Positions 17,385-26,462 of a stretch of DNA of 64,000 nt are shown in pieces. Position numbers and translations under genes: made by a program. Positions within the stretch are counted from its first letter, which is position 1. Each line of letters opens with the position of its first letter. The stretch is from Marinomonas communis (lineage in GTDB: Bacteria > Pseudomonadota > Gammaproteobacteria > Pseudomonadales > Marinomonadaceae): assembly GCF_004363305.1 (NCBI RefSeq), contig NZ_SNZA01000004.1:124001-188000 (forward strand), given 5' to 3'. Under the pieces are notes generated by a model. The model saw nothing but the letters and a program-made list of their open reading frames with translations, was not told the origin of the DNA and did not search any database.

Positions 17385-17864
17385 TTAGTGGTGATGACCA
17401 CCAACACCGTGGGCATGGCCGTGTGCGATTTCTTCTTCTGTTGCGTCACGCGTCTCAAGAATTTGTACTGAGAAGGTTAGCTCTTTGCCAGCAAGAGGAT
17501 GGTTTAAGTCCACTGTAGCATGCTTCAAGCCTGCTTTTACGATCGTTACTTGGCGTAGGCCTTGATCGGTGCGAACCGTTGCAACCATGCCAGGCTTCCA
17601 CTTTTTAGCACCTTGCAAATGTTTTACTGGGATCTGCTGAGTTTTGTCGTCTTGACGCTCACCGTAGCCTTCTGAACAAGGTACCGTTACATCAAACTCA
17701 TCACCAGCCGCTTTGCCAACCATCGCCTTTTCCAAACCTGGGATAATGTTGCCGTGGCCGTGTAAATAAGCCAAAGGCTCACTTCCTGCAGACGTTTCGA
17801 TTAACGTGTCGCCTTCACGTAAAGTGTAGTGAAACTGCACAACTGTGTTGTCTGAAATAGACAT
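17385..17864 (-). CDS. slyD: FKBP-type peptidyl-prolyl isomerase, SlyD-like
   Basis: Cytoplasmic prolyl isomerase and chaperone of 159 residues. The FKBP half-domains (VVQFHYTLREGDTLIETS, LAYLHGHGNIIPGLEKAMVG, and near the end NHPLAGKELTFSVQIL) enclose an inserted chaperone flap (about 70-125). The tail HGHAHGVGGHHH is a short His-rich metal-binding end, much shorter than in E. coli SlyD, so nickel handling may be limited. Its own terminator follows and no operon partner overlaps. The symbol is used by family; the close paralog group FkpA2/SlpA lacks the His tail. Confidence 0.9.
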   Translation of the reverse strand: MSISDNTVVQFHYTLREGDTLIETSAGSEPLAYLHGHGNIIPGLEKAMVGKAAGDEFDVTVPCSEGYGERQDDKTQQIPVKHLQGAKKWKPGMVATVRTDQGLRQVTIVKAGLKHATVDLNHPLAGKELTFSVQILETRDATEEEIAHGHAHGVGGHHH

Positions 17865-17921
17865 AGGTTTTCCTCATTAATAAAGCTGCCGCTCAGTTGA
17901 ATCATTAGCGGCAAGATAAAT

Positions 17922-18506
17922 TTAAAAAATCATGAATTCAATGGTATCGTCGGTGATCACGATGTTTTTCACCATCTTAGCAGCCGCTTTTTCCACCGCT
18001 GAGTGGTTCAGAACATAGACCGGATGCGTATCGAAATAACGTGCCAAGGCACTTTCGAACTCATCATGCAGTGATCCCAGTGTATTACGCAACATTTGAT
18101 CGCTGATGCTGGAGCCCTGAACGGTTACCTGAGTCAATTTCGCGCCGACTAAGTAAATACGATCTTCTTCAATACGTAGCCCTGACTCAAATGATGGATC
18201 AAGCTCGGCTTTCATGGTCATCTCCTGACCAAAGACATTCAGCACACCGCGTATATCGGTTTTCATGTCCACCATCACTAACCCGCCATCCCGCTCAGTC
18301 AGGTCGATATCGGCTTGCTTAATCAGCAGATCCAGATTGAGCGTCGACTCTTCTAGGGTCAATTTAATGACATCAGGTTGAGTGGTCTTTAATCTTTGCG
18401 CAACTTCCTGATTTAACTCTTGCTCTGTCACGCTCATGTCAGCACAACCGGTTAACAATACCGTTGATGCAATCGTCACCCAACCTAATAACTTACGCTT
18501 TAACAT
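17922..18506 (-). CDS. DUF1439 lipoprotein (YceB-like)
   Basis: Protein of 194 residues with a lipoprotein signal: MLKRKLLGWVTIASTVLLTG followed by C, a lipobox LTGC. The mature part has the DUF1439 pattern of amphipathic strands (LTLEESTLNLDLLIKQADID, VDMKTDIRGVLNVFGQEMTM) that in the YceB fold form a tubular lipid-binding domain. It is probably anchored in the outer or inner membrane facing the periplasm. It lies 12 bp behind the MscS-type gene, in the same direction, so they are likely cotranscribed and may share an envelope-stress role. Exact function is not known. Confidence 0.85.
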   Translation of the reverse strand: MLKRKLLGWVTIASTVLLTGCADMSVTEQELNQEVAQRLKTTQPDVIKLTLEESTLNLDLLIKQADIDLTERDGGLVMVDMKTDIRGVLNVFGQEMTMKAELDPSFESGLRIEEDRIYLVGAKLTQVTVQGSSISDQMLRNTLGSLHDEFESALARYFDTHPVYVLNHSAVEKAAAKMVKNIVITDDTIEFMIF

Positions 18507-18518
18507 TTTCTGCGCCTC

Positions 18519-19373
18519 CTACTGCTGACGCTTTTTCTCATACCAAATTCGCATAAAGTCTTCCGTAACCTTTTGCTCGATCTCTGCCGCTTCATCGGTC
18601 GGACAAAATAGCGATACCGTAAACACATTGTAGCCTTCCACCGTAGTCTTCACTCTAACAGAGGGCTCCGGACCTGCGATTTTGATATCGAGTCGTTTCT
18701 CTATCAGACTGTTATAACGAATGGCAACTTCGTGAAAGTGCTCACTGTACTCACGTATTTTAGCCAGAATTGGCTCTTTGATTTCAAACAGGTTTACGTC
18801 ATCAGTCAGTCTAGAAATCGAAAAACTGTGTTCAACATAACGACGCATGTAGTTTAAGTTCTGCACTGAGTTAGTCAGTAACACACTGTTCGGTACCACA
18901 GTGGTTCGCCCTGTATAGGCATAACTCCCACCTTTAAAGTCGACTTCAAACAGCGTTGTTGACAGCCAGTCACTGTCCGTCACTTCACCTTCAAAATGCC
19001 CGATCTTCACCCAATCTCCAACCTGATAAGGACGGGTGCTGGCTTTATAAAAGGCCCCCACAATACATGAAATAAACTCTTTCGTGGCGATGACCAACGC
19101 CACCATAAATGCGGCAATGGAGATCGCAATGTTCTGCAACTCCGTTGACCAAATCAAAATCAGACCTACAAACGAGACCAGATTGAACACATTATCCACC
19201 GTGTTCAAACGGCGACGTTTACGGTCCACGTCCAGCTTTTCATTTGCTCTTAAAGCACGCTTAACATAATGACGTACAACAAAAATACTCAACAACCATA
19301 GCAAGGTAGCAAAGTACTCAATATTCTCCGTAATAAATGCCGTATCGACATCTGGCCATTCAAAATCAGACAT
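18519..19373 (-). CDS. MscS family mechanosensitive channel
   Basis: Inner-membrane channel of 284 residues that opens on membrane tension. Two N-terminal helices (about 20-36 and 60-75), then the pore helix region (IAISIAAFMVALVIATKEFI) and the cytoplasmic beta domain with the family motif RPYQVGDWVKIGHFEGEVTD and VVPNSVLLTNSVQN. It is shorter than E. coli MscS at neither end, but lacks extra N-terminal helices. The last part, up to EKKRQQ, forms the side vestibule. It is the first gene of a two-gene unit with the DUF1439 lipoprotein. Confidence 0.9.
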   Translation of the reverse strand: MSDFEWPDVDTAFITENIEYFATLLWLLSIFVVRHYVKRALRANEKLDVDRKRRRLNTVDNVFNLVSFVGLILIWSTELQNIAISIAAFMVALVIATKEFISCIVGAFYKASTRPYQVGDWVKIGHFEGEVTDSDWLSTTLFEVDFKGGSYAYTGRTTVVPNSVLLTNSVQNLNYMRRYVEHSFSISRLTDDVNLFEIKEPILAKIREYSEHFHEVAIRYNSLIEKRLDIKIAGPEPSVRVKTTVEGYNVFTVSLFCPTDEAAEIEQKVTEDFMRIWYEKKRQQ

Positions 19374-19457
19374 AACTCTTAACCTTATTTTAGTGGCGCA
19401 ACTTTACCAATCCCCGTGGCGTTAGCCAAATAAAATGCTGGACAAGACAAAAATAAA

Positions 19458-19477
19458 TACTGTATTTTTATACAGTA
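19458..19477 (+). promoter_or_regulatory. LexA (SOS) box upstream of yebG
   Basis: TACTGTATTTTTATACAGTA: CTG-N10-CAG with perfect outer arms, matching the gammaproteobacterial LexA consensus except in the T-rich centre. It lies 20 bp before the start of yebG. Confidence 0.93.
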
Positions 19478-19497
19478 TTTTAAATGAGGTGCGATTT

Positions 19498-19935
19498 ATG
19501 CCTGTCGTAATTAAGTATGTTGTTGAACGAAACGGTGTTGAAAAGATGACCTTCTCCTCTAAAGCAGAAGCAGACCATTATGACAAACTGCTGGAGACGG
19601 CTGAAAACCTAGAGGATCTACTGCAAGAAAGCGGTACCCTATCCGACGCTAATGACATCAGCCAACTAGCCATGTTCTTAGCGGAAAACAAAGAAGACGT
19701 ATTGGAAGCATTGGGAAACAAGCGCAAAAAAACGGCTAAGAAACCCACATCAAAAGCTACGCCTCCTTCTAAAAACGAGTCACAAGCATCCAGTGAAGTG
19801 GAAGCGTCATCAGTAGAAGAGTTGGTCATAGAGCCAGATGAAAACTCTTACATCGATGACAGTGAAGAATATCGTGCCAACGATGATGTCGATTACAACA
19901 AGGACGATATCTACAACGAAAGTGATGCCGCTTAA
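19498..19935 (+). CDS. yebG: YebG-like DNA-damage-inducible protein with acidic tail
   Basis: Protein of 145 residues. The first 75 residues follow E. coli YebG (MPVVIKYVVERNGVEKMTFS, then ADHYDKLLETAENL and FLAENKEDVLEAL). A linker rich in Lys, Thr and Ser and then a very acidic tail (DENSYIDDSEEYRANDDVD) extend it about 50 residues beyond the usual YebG length. GAGGT stands 7 nt before the ATG at 19498, which decides the start; a longer frame begins upstream of the LexA box and would contain it. The LexA box makes SOS control very likely, as for E. coli yebG. The molecular role of YebG is unknown. Confidence 0.9.
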   Translation: MPVVIKYVVERNGVEKMTFSSKAEADHYDKLLETAENLEDLLQESGTLSDANDISQLAMFLAENKEDVLEALGNKRKKTAKKPTSKATPPSKNESQASSEVEASSVEELVIEPDENSYIDDSEEYRANDDVDYNKDDIYNESDAA

Positions 19936-19966
19936 CGGCATCGCTTTCGCTACAGTTCGTTATACT

Positions 19967-20629
19967 TTAAACAGGGATGCTCCAAAGCCAGCCTAGCCAA
20001 GCTAAAGCAAAAATCATAGATACGATGACACCGATCCGTGGCGTTTTAACTGTCAACGCAGCACTTGGCTCATGGGTGGCTTTCTTACCATGTAGCATCG
20101 CAGCAACAAGGCGCTCTTTAAAGCGAATCTCGTGATACAGCACAGCGAGGATATGAGTCGCCACTAGGATCAGTAAAATATCAGGAAGACTATGATGGAT
20201 CGCACCAAGTTGCTCAGTCCAATCATCGGAGATAACGCCATAAAAAGGCCCAAATAGGAAAATTTCATCACTGATAAATAGGCCGCTTCCCCATTGTAAT
20301 GTCAGTGCTAACAACAAAGCCACGACCATCAGCCCCCCTACGGGATTGTGTCCCAAATAATGTTTAGCATTACCGACTAATAATCCCTTTGCATAGCGTA
20401 AGACCGTTTGTGGCTGATATAAAAACTGTTTAAAGCGCGCATATTCAGATCCCAACACACCATACAGCACTCTTGCAATGATCACCGCTGACAATCCATA
20501 GCCCATATAGAAATGCCAGTCCATGTAGTCCCCATCACCTTTGCCTGTGACGATTAACCCTGTAAATAATAAAACCATCAACCAGTGGAGTAGCCTAACT
20601 GGCCAGTCCCAAATCATGATGTTTGCCAT
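19967..20629 (-). CDS. Cytochrome b561 family protein
   Basis: Inner-membrane di-haem b-type cytochrome of 220 residues. Four or five helices carry the axial histidines: WPVRLLHWLMV (helix 1), DWHFYMGYGL (helix 2) and HHSLPDILLILVATHILAVL (helix 4), plus YHEIRF. This is the layout of the bacterial cytochrome b561/hydrogenase b-type subunit family, which passes electrons from quinol to periplasmic acceptors. The partner is not encoded nearby. It is convergent with yebG, 31 bp apart. Confidence 0.9.
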   Translation of the reverse strand: MANIMIWDWPVRLLHWLMVLLFTGLIVTGKGDGDYMDWHFYMGYGLSAVIIARVLYGVLGSEYARFKQFLYQPQTVLRYAKGLLVGNAKHYLGHNPVGGLMVVALLLALTLQWGSGLFISDEIFLFGPFYGVISDDWTEQLGAIHHSLPDILLILVATHILAVLYHEIRFKERLVAAMLHGKKATHEPSAALTVKTPRIGVIVSMIFALAWLGWLWSIPV

Positions 20630-20776
20630 TTCCCTCTCCTTTTATGACGCGCCATCTTTGATGTAAACCACAATCTGTCACTATACTGACCATAAGGTTC
20701 GTCTTTTTATCCATGACAGTGATGTTAAAAAGGCTTTCACTTCTGTCCGTCGTTATGACAGTAAGGAGCATAAACC

Positions 20777-21784
20777 ATGATCATCGGGCTAATGATTTGT
20801 CTTGCCCTGCTAATCGTAACTGTAGGGTACCTGCTGTTTACGCAGAAATACGTTTACGTACAGCATTCTCTTTTGCTTTCTGATTCTCCTGAAGCCCTTA
20901 TTGATAAGGTTAAAGAGATTGAGTTCTGGTCCAGTTGGCTACCTTGGAGTCTTTACGATGATGAAACGACTGTCCAAGTCTCACCAGCTCAAGGCAATGA
21001 GACTATCGGAGCCAGTATCCGCCTTAAAGGACCTAATTTAAAAACCATATCATGCCATGTTACTGGTTTAGACCTGAAGGATGGCCTGTCTTTTTCAATC
21101 GTCAGCGATTATTTTTATCCAGCTCCGATTCAGGTCAAGATAACTTGGACTTCAACGGAAGAAGAGCAAGGCATGATGCAACTTCATGCCAGCAGCCAAT
21201 TGAACATGTGGCAGCGTATCGTCCACGGCCGCTTTCAAAAATCACTTCATGCTGATATGCGTTTGTTGCTACTGAGGCTGAAAGCCCAACTGGTTCCAGA
21301 GAGCGATGCTAACGTACAGCTAACACAAAACGGTTGTCATAAATTACCGAATGTTGATGCCGTGACTCGCCCTTTTATTGTTAGTGATCACCCTATGTCG
21401 GTACAAATGGAGCAAGGTTTTAGGGATCTGATTATTAGCCTCGGACCTGAAAATCGTCCCGCAGGTCCCAGTTTTGCCCTTTATGAAGACGCCGATATCC
21501 GCCAACACTATTTCACAGGAAAACTTGGTATTCCGATTCAATGCTTGAGTGCCTGCGAAGCTCAGCCTGAGCGACTCACTTTTGTCGGCAAATACATGAG
21601 CTTAAAATACCAAGGTAGCTATCAACACCTCTGGTTGGCTTGGCATACATTGCATACCTATTGCCGTATTCATGGTCTGCGCCCAGCTAACCGACGTACT
21701 AGCCTTGAGGTTTACGAGGTATCCCCAAGGGAAACCAGCAATACATTGCAATTTGTTACGGTTTTATACCTACCAATCCTGTAA
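20777..21784 (+). CDS. SRPBCC plus GyrI-like domain membrane-anchored protein
   Basis: Protein of 335 residues. A membrane helix at 1-22 (IIGLMICLALLIVTVGYLLF) is followed by a START/polyketide-cyclase-like SRPBCC domain (about 28-165; SPEALIDKVKEIEFWSSWLP) and a GyrI-like/AraC effector-binding domain (about 185-335; FALYEDADIR, GKYMSLKYQGSYQHLWLAW, LEVYEVSPRE). Such fusions occur in bacteria as putative small-molecule binding proteins. No catalytic function can be assigned. It is divergent from the cytochrome b561 gene, and a DUF2892 gene follows 36 bp behind. Confidence 0.82.
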   Translation: MIIGLMICLALLIVTVGYLLFTQKYVYVQHSLLLSDSPEALIDKVKEIEFWSSWLPWSLYDDETTVQVSPAQGNETIGASIRLKGPNLKTISCHVTGLDLKDGLSFSIVSDYFYPAPIQVKITWTSTEEEQGMMQLHASSQLNMWQRIVHGRFQKSLHADMRLLLLRLKAQLVPESDANVQLTQNGCHKLPNVDAVTRPFIVSDHPMSVQMEQGFRDLIISLGPENRPAGPSFALYEDADIRQHYFTGKLGIPIQCLSACEAQPERLTFVGKYMSLKYQGSYQHLWLAWHTLHTYCRIHGLRPANRRTSLEVYEVSPRETSNTLQFVTVLYLPIL

Positions 21785-21820
21785 ATTAAGTTTTAAGCAT
21801 CAACGTTAAGGAAGTGGATC

Positions 21821-22033
21821 ATGATCAAACCAAACTTACACCCATGGGACCGTGCATTGAGAGGCATTATTGGTGTTGTGGTAATAGCCTTTGCCTTGTT
21901 TAATGGTGATTTCCTTGAAGAGCCGGTGATCGAAATCTTGCTGTTTATCTTTGGTGCACTCAATCTGGTGTCGTTAGCCACTGGGTGGTGTCCAGTTTAT
22001 TCAATTGCCAATATAGACACACGAAGCAAATAA
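21821..22033 (+). CDS. DUF2892 small inner-membrane protein
   Basis: Protein of 70 residues with two membrane helices, the DUF2892 (YgaP C-terminal-like) pattern: NLHPWDRALRGIIGVVVIAF, then the second helix LLFIFGALNLVSLATGWCPV, with the typical CP near the end of helix 2. AAGGAAG stands before the ATG. Function unknown; relatives are sometimes fused to rhodanese domains. It closely precedes the GGDEF/EAL gene. Confidence 0.85.
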   Translation: MIKPNLHPWDRALRGIIGVVVIAFALFNGDFLEEPVIEILLFIFGALNLVSLATGWCPVYSIANIDTRSK

Positions 22034-22050
22034 GTTTTCATTTCAAACCG

Positions 22051-23967
22051 ATGACGACACTTTTTGAACTGCAACTCGATAAACACCTAAGACGTAAGCT
22101 GATCCTTATTTGCTTAATCGTCGCCTTTGTCGTGTCGGTTATTTATGGTGTCGTCGCCTATCGTCTGAGTAATGACTTGGGTGTTGATACTGAGATTCGC
22201 TACCTTGAAAAAAGAGCACTGTTTTTATTAGCGGAAGTGGAAGAAGAAGGTGACGAAGCGCAAGAACGCGTAAACGAGCTGATTTCTCTAATGCAATCGA
22301 GCGAACTCAAGCCTGAAGCCCTATTTCTAAATGTGCGCGATGCCTCAGGTGCTTGGGAATTGAATCAATTCATGCCTCAAGCAACGCTCATGCAAGTATT
22401 GAGCGAAGTTGAAGCTCTACCAACAAGCGCTTTACGCTCAGGCTTCCTCAGCATTGATGGCAACTACTTCCTTTGGACCAAACAGGCCAATGATGACATC
22501 AGCTTAATTCTTATTACGTCTTCTCATAGCATTGATCAAGCACGAGCGCACATCATTAAGCGCTTATCCATCAGCTCTCTTATCGTGTTTTGGATTGCTG
22601 TGTGGTTGGCGTTAACGCTTTCCTCTTGGATAGCAAAACGCGTAGAAGATAAAAATGAAGCGCTTAGGAAGTTGGCTACCCATGATAATTTAACAGGGCT
22701 CCCTAACCGCCTTTATCTAGTCGATCTAATCGAACGAGACCAAAAGAATACCGAGCAGCCTCTGGTGGGTGCATTACTGCTTATCAATATCGATAAATTT
22801 AAAGAGGTCAACGAAACTCTAGGTCATCGTAATGGCGATAAACTGCTGGTGGTATTCTCCCACCGTCTTCACCAAGCATTAGCGCCTGAACAACAGCTTA
22901 TCCGCTCTAACGGCGACGAGTTTTTAATTTGGGCACCTCACTACGATGAGATTCAAGCGACTGAGCTAGTGGGAACTCTTACAGCAACACTTAACGAACC
23001 GTTTTTAATCGATCAGCTACCCATACATCTTAGTATTACAATAGGCGTTGCTTTAGCCCCAATACATGATAACGATATTGAATCACTGATTATTCAAACG
23101 GACATCGCACTTAATGAAGCACGTAAACACAGAAGTGAGTGGTCAATATTCGATCCGTCTAAGCAATTGGAGCAAGATGGCCAGCAGACTTTACGCTACC
23201 GCAGTGAGCTCGCTGACGCCTTACGGGAGCAGCAATTTAAACTTTACTATCAACCTAAGGTAGACCTAAATACAGGTCAAATCCTCTCTGCTGAAGCCTT
23301 AGCTCGTTGGCACCATCCACAAGACGGTGTCGTCCCTCCACTCATGTTCATATCTCTTATTGAGCAAAGCGGAAAAGTGAGAGAGTTCGGTCGTTATGTA
23401 ATTCGCACCGCTATTCGACAGATTGATCAGTGGCAAACCAAAGGGATTGCCGTTCCAGTTGCGGTGAACCTCTCTCCTTATAACTTACTGGATCCTGATA
23501 TCGTTTCGTTTACTGAGTCATTGCTACAGAACTTTAACATTGCTCCGGAAATGCTGGAAATCGAGCTGACAGAAACCGCCACAAGCTTACATCTGCAAAC
23601 CATTTCGAAGAGTCTTAATGGCTTTAAAGAAATCGGTGTGAAGTTATCCATTGACGACTTTGGTACAGGAATGAGCTCTCTGGCGTATATTAGTAGCTTA
23701 AACGTTGATACCATCAAAATAGATCGCGCTTTTGTGTGCGATATGGATAAGAACGACAGTCACCTATCCATTGTCCAAACAGCATTAAATCTTGCCAAAG
23801 CCTTTGGTTGTACAGTCGTTGCAGAAGGCGTTGAAAATACGGCTCAGGCTAAGCTGCTGGACTCTTTAGGCTGTCATTATGGGCAGGGATACTATTACTC
23901 ACCGCCAATACCAGAAGATAAGTTTACGGCAATGTTGAAATTTACCCGATCACTTCCTGCCGTCTAA
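22051..23967 (+). CDS. GGDEF-EAL domain protein, probable c-di-GMP phosphodiesterase
   Basis: Membrane protein of 638 residues. TM1 (about 17-37) and TM2 (about 173-193) enclose a periplasmic sensor of about 135 residues with no recognised name. Then a GGDEF domain in which the signature reads NGDEF (287-291), the first Gly replaced by Asn, so cyclase activity is doubtful, and an EAL domain with E415-A-L, NLSP, the TET metal site, IDDFGTGMSSLAY and KIDRAF all intact. It most likely breaks down c-di-GMP. The ATG at 22051 is chosen as it starts just before TM1; an earlier in-frame ATG overlaps the DUF2892 gene. Confidence 0.9.
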   Translation: MTTLFELQLDKHLRRKLILICLIVAFVVSVIYGVVAYRLSNDLGVDTEIRYLEKRALFLLAEVEEEGDEAQERVNELISLMQSSELKPEALFLNVRDASGAWELNQFMPQATLMQVLSEVEALPTSALRSGFLSIDGNYFLWTKQANDDISLILITSSHSIDQARAHIIKRLSISSLIVFWIAVWLALTLSSWIAKRVEDKNEALRKLATHDNLTGLPNRLYLVDLIERDQKNTEQPLVGALLLINIDKFKEVNETLGHRNGDKLLVVFSHRLHQALAPEQQLIRSNGDEFLIWAPHYDEIQATELVGTLTATLNEPFLIDQLPIHLSITIGVALAPIHDNDIESLIIQTDIALNEARKHRSEWSIFDPSKQLEQDGQQTLRYRSELADALREQQFKLYYQPKVDLNTGQILSAEALARWHHPQDGVVPPLMFISLIEQSGKVREFGRYVIRTAIRQIDQWQTKGIAVPVAVNLSPYNLLDPDIVSFTESLLQNFNIAPEMLEIELTETATSLHLQTISKSLNGFKEIGVKLSIDDFGTGMSSLAYISSLNVDTIKIDRAFVCDMDKNDSHLSIVQTALNLAKAFGCTVVAEGVENTAQAKLLDSLGCHYGQGYYYSPPIPEDKFTAMLKFTRSLPAV

Positions 23968-24017
23968 ACCAATAACGATGCTCAAAAAGCCAAACCTTTT
24001 GAATGAGTGGAGAGACC

Positions 24018-25304
24018 ATGGAAAACGCTTTATACGCACGTCATTTAGAAACTCTACTACGCCGCTATCGAGTGGCCCTCGACGAATTTAAACTTGATGC
24101 GATCGTCATCGCAGCAGGAACACTTAGCTATTACTTTAAAGACGATAATAGCCACCCATTTAAAGCATTCTCCTTTGCTCAGCAGTGGTTTCCTTTTGAT
24201 TTACCTGCGGGCAGCTATGTCGTCATCAAACGTGACAAACCGGAACTGATCTGGCCAGCTAAACAAGACTTCTGGCATATGCTCAACGCTATTCCTGAAG
24301 GTGAATGGCAACATCATTGGCTGATTACCCCAGCTGACAGCAATGCTTGGACCAGTAGCCTGCCTAATAAGGTGGCATACCTCGGACCAGCCTCGTTACC
24401 CGAATACACTCAACATGAATCGCTCTACACTTGGTTAGCATTCGATAGAGCGATTAAAACGCCCTACGAAATTGCCTGCCTCGAAGAAGCCACGCGTATT
24501 GCCACACTTGGACATCATGCGGCACAACAAGCTTTCAGCCAGGGAGCCAGTGAGTTTGAAGTACATTTAGCCTACTTGGCTGCTACACAACAAGACGCAT
24601 CGGAAACGCCTTACCCTAATATTGTTGGAATTAATGAACACGCGGCAGTTCTGCATTACGAACAAAAGTCACGCCAAAGACCATTTCGCCCATTAACATT
24701 ATTAGTCGATGCAGGTGCTAGTCATCATGGTTATGCCAGTGATATCACTCGAACAACAACTTTATTAAATGATGACTTTGCAGCCTTGGTCGAAGGCATG
24801 GATACGTTGGAGCAACATATTGTCAGTCAGGCGGTGACTGGGACTTCATTTGTCGAGTTGCATTATCAAACACTGGCAGGGGTCGCTCGTCTCCTTAATC
24901 AACATGGTATTTGCCGCCTAAGCGTGGAAGAGCAGTTGATTAAACATATCCCGCAGTACTTCTTCCCTCATGGCTTAGGGCACTTATTGGGATTACAGGT
25001 ACACGATGTGGGCGGTAAGCAACACTCAGCAAAAGGCGATATTGTCGACTCCCCTAAGGAAAGCCCTTTCCTTCGACTAACACGCCCATTGCAAGAAAAT
25101 ATGGTCATTACCATCGAGCCTGGGCTGTATTTTATTCCCATGCTGTTGGACAAAATGCGTGCCGAACAACCTCAGCACGGATGCGACATGGAGAAAATTG
25201 AGTCTCTACTTCCCTACGGTGGTATTCGTATAGAAGACAATATTGTCATCCACACAGAGACACCCAGGAACCTAACCCGTGAAGCATTTTCGAAACTCAA
25301 TTAA
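24018..25304 (+). CDS. pepQ: Xaa-Pro dipeptidase
   Basis: Cytoplasmic M24B metallopeptidase of 428 residues that cleaves dipeptides with a C-terminal proline; the family also hydrolyses some organophosphates. The dinuclear metal site is seen: LLVDAGASHHGYASDITRTT (two Asp), HGLGHLLGLQVHDVGG (His), TIEPGLYF (Glu) and the last Glu in GGIRIEDNIV. GGAGAG stands 5 nt before the ATG at 24018; the ATG at 24003 has no such site. A terminator-like hairpin follows. Confidence 0.93.
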   Translation: MENALYARHLETLLRRYRVALDEFKLDAIVIAAGTLSYYFKDDNSHPFKAFSFAQQWFPFDLPAGSYVVIKRDKPELIWPAKQDFWHMLNAIPEGEWQHHWLITPADSNAWTSSLPNKVAYLGPASLPEYTQHESLYTWLAFDRAIKTPYEIACLEEATRIATLGHHAAQQAFSQGASEFEVHLAYLAATQQDASETPYPNIVGINEHAAVLHYEQKSRQRPFRPLTLLVDAGASHHGYASDITRTTTLLNDDFAALVEGMDTLEQHIVSQAVTGTSFVELHYQTLAGVARLLNQHGICRLSVEEQLIKHIPQYFFPHGLGHLLGLQVHDVGGKQHSAKGDIVDSPKESPFLRLTRPLQENMVITIEPGLYFIPMLLDKMRAEQPQHGCDMEKIESLLPYGGIRIEDNIVIHTETPRNLTREAFSKLN

Positions 25305-25341
25305 TACCATTTTCGATATATGACACTTCATCGATAGTTAT

Positions 25342-25384
25342 ATAAGCCCTTGAAATCGCATTTTTATGATTAAAAAGGGCTTAT
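25342..25384 (+). terminator. Terminator-like hairpin behind pepQ
   Basis: ATAAGCCCTT / AAGGGCTTAT, 10-bp perfect stem with a 23-nt loop, followed by a T-rich stretch (TTTCTATATTTTTT). Confidence 0.6.
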
Positions 25385-25508
25385 TTCTATATTTTTTATA
25401 GCTTTCCTAAAAAAAACATATCAAAAGTCGTATATTTTACTTTTCAATACTCTCAAACAGCGCTGTAATACACACCATCAAAATAACTGGGTTATGGAGA
25501 AATCAACT

Positions 25509-26447
25509 ATGATGGAAAACCGTATAAAATATCGCCATCTAGAATGTTTTTTAGAAGTCATCCGTCAAGGCAGCGTTGTCCGAGCGGCCGACGTCCTCTC
25601 TTTAACTCAGCCCGCTGTCTCTAAAAAACTCAAAGAGCTTGAAGAGATTCTCGGAGTACGATTACTTGAGCGTAGCAAGAAAGGCATTGAACTAACTCAT
25701 TACGGCAATTTATTTTTAGAGCATGCCAGCACCAGTGTAGCGGCATTGCGAGAAGGTGCCGAGCGGGTCAATCAAGCTCTAGTAACGGGTCAACAAAAGC
25801 TGAGCATTGGCGTATTGCCTACCGTCGCTACCAGTGTCCTTCCAGAAGCGGTGAAGCGTTTTCGCGCCAATAATGTGGACGTTCGATTACACCTTGTCTC
25901 TGGGCCAAACTCCCTTCTCATGAGCCAACTACGTGTGGGCGAACTAGATCTAGTTGTCGGGCGTATGGGGGTTCCAGAAGCTATGGCAGGCATCTCATTT
26001 CAACATCTTTATTCTGAGCAAGTCGTATTTGCTGTTCGCCCAGGTCATCCCCTGCTGGATAAAGAAGACTTCCAGCTCAATGAAATCACAGGCTTTACCG
26101 TGCTTTATCCGCCTGAAGAATCCATCACTGGCCCAACGGTTGATCGTTTTCTACTAGCTGAAGGTGTGAGCAATATTCGCGATCGTATTGATACAGTGTC
26201 TGACTCGTTTGGAAAGGAGTTTATCCGTCATACGGATGCTATATGGATTATTTCCCGTGGTGTTGTTGCCCGAGAGATCGCAGACGGAGAATTAGCAGAA
26301 CTCCCTGTCAATACAAAAGAAACGCTCAGTGCCGTCGGTTTAAGTGTTAGAGCAGACACCAATGCCTCCATGGCACTGCAACTATTTAGCAAAGCGGTAA
26401 CAGAAACCGCTGCTAAGCTAGATAGCTACTACAACCCAGCTCACTAA
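25509..26447 (+). CDS. LysR family regulator, PcaQ-like
   Basis: Protein of 312 residues. The N-terminal helix-turn-helix (MENRIKYRHLECFLEVIRQG, then QPAVSKKLKELEEILGVRLL) and the start of the effector domain (KLSIGVLPTVATSVLPEAVK, SGPNSLLMSQLRVGELDLVV) follow PcaQ, the activator of protocatechuate degradation, residue by residue over long stretches. No pca gene lies in the window, so the target may be the AEC carrier gene 15 bp downstream. Two adjacent ATGs at 25509 and 25512 follow TGGAGA with good spacing; the earlier ATG at 25494 would use no ribosome site. Confidence 0.9.
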   Translation: MMENRIKYRHLECFLEVIRQGSVVRAADVLSLTQPAVSKKLKELEEILGVRLLERSKKGIELTHYGNLFLEHASTSVAALREGAERVNQALVTGQQKLSIGVLPTVATSVLPEAVKRFRANNVDVRLHLVSGPNSLLMSQLRVGELDLVVGRMGVPEAMAGISFQHLYSEQVVFAVRPGHPLLDKEDFQLNEITGFTVLYPPEESITGPTVDRFLLAEGVSNIRDRIDTVSDSFGKEFIRHTDAIWIISRGVVAREIADGELAELPVNTKETLSAVGLSVRADTNASMALQLFSKAVTETAAKLDSYYNPAH

Positions 26448-26462
26448 GTCAGAGCAGCGAAT

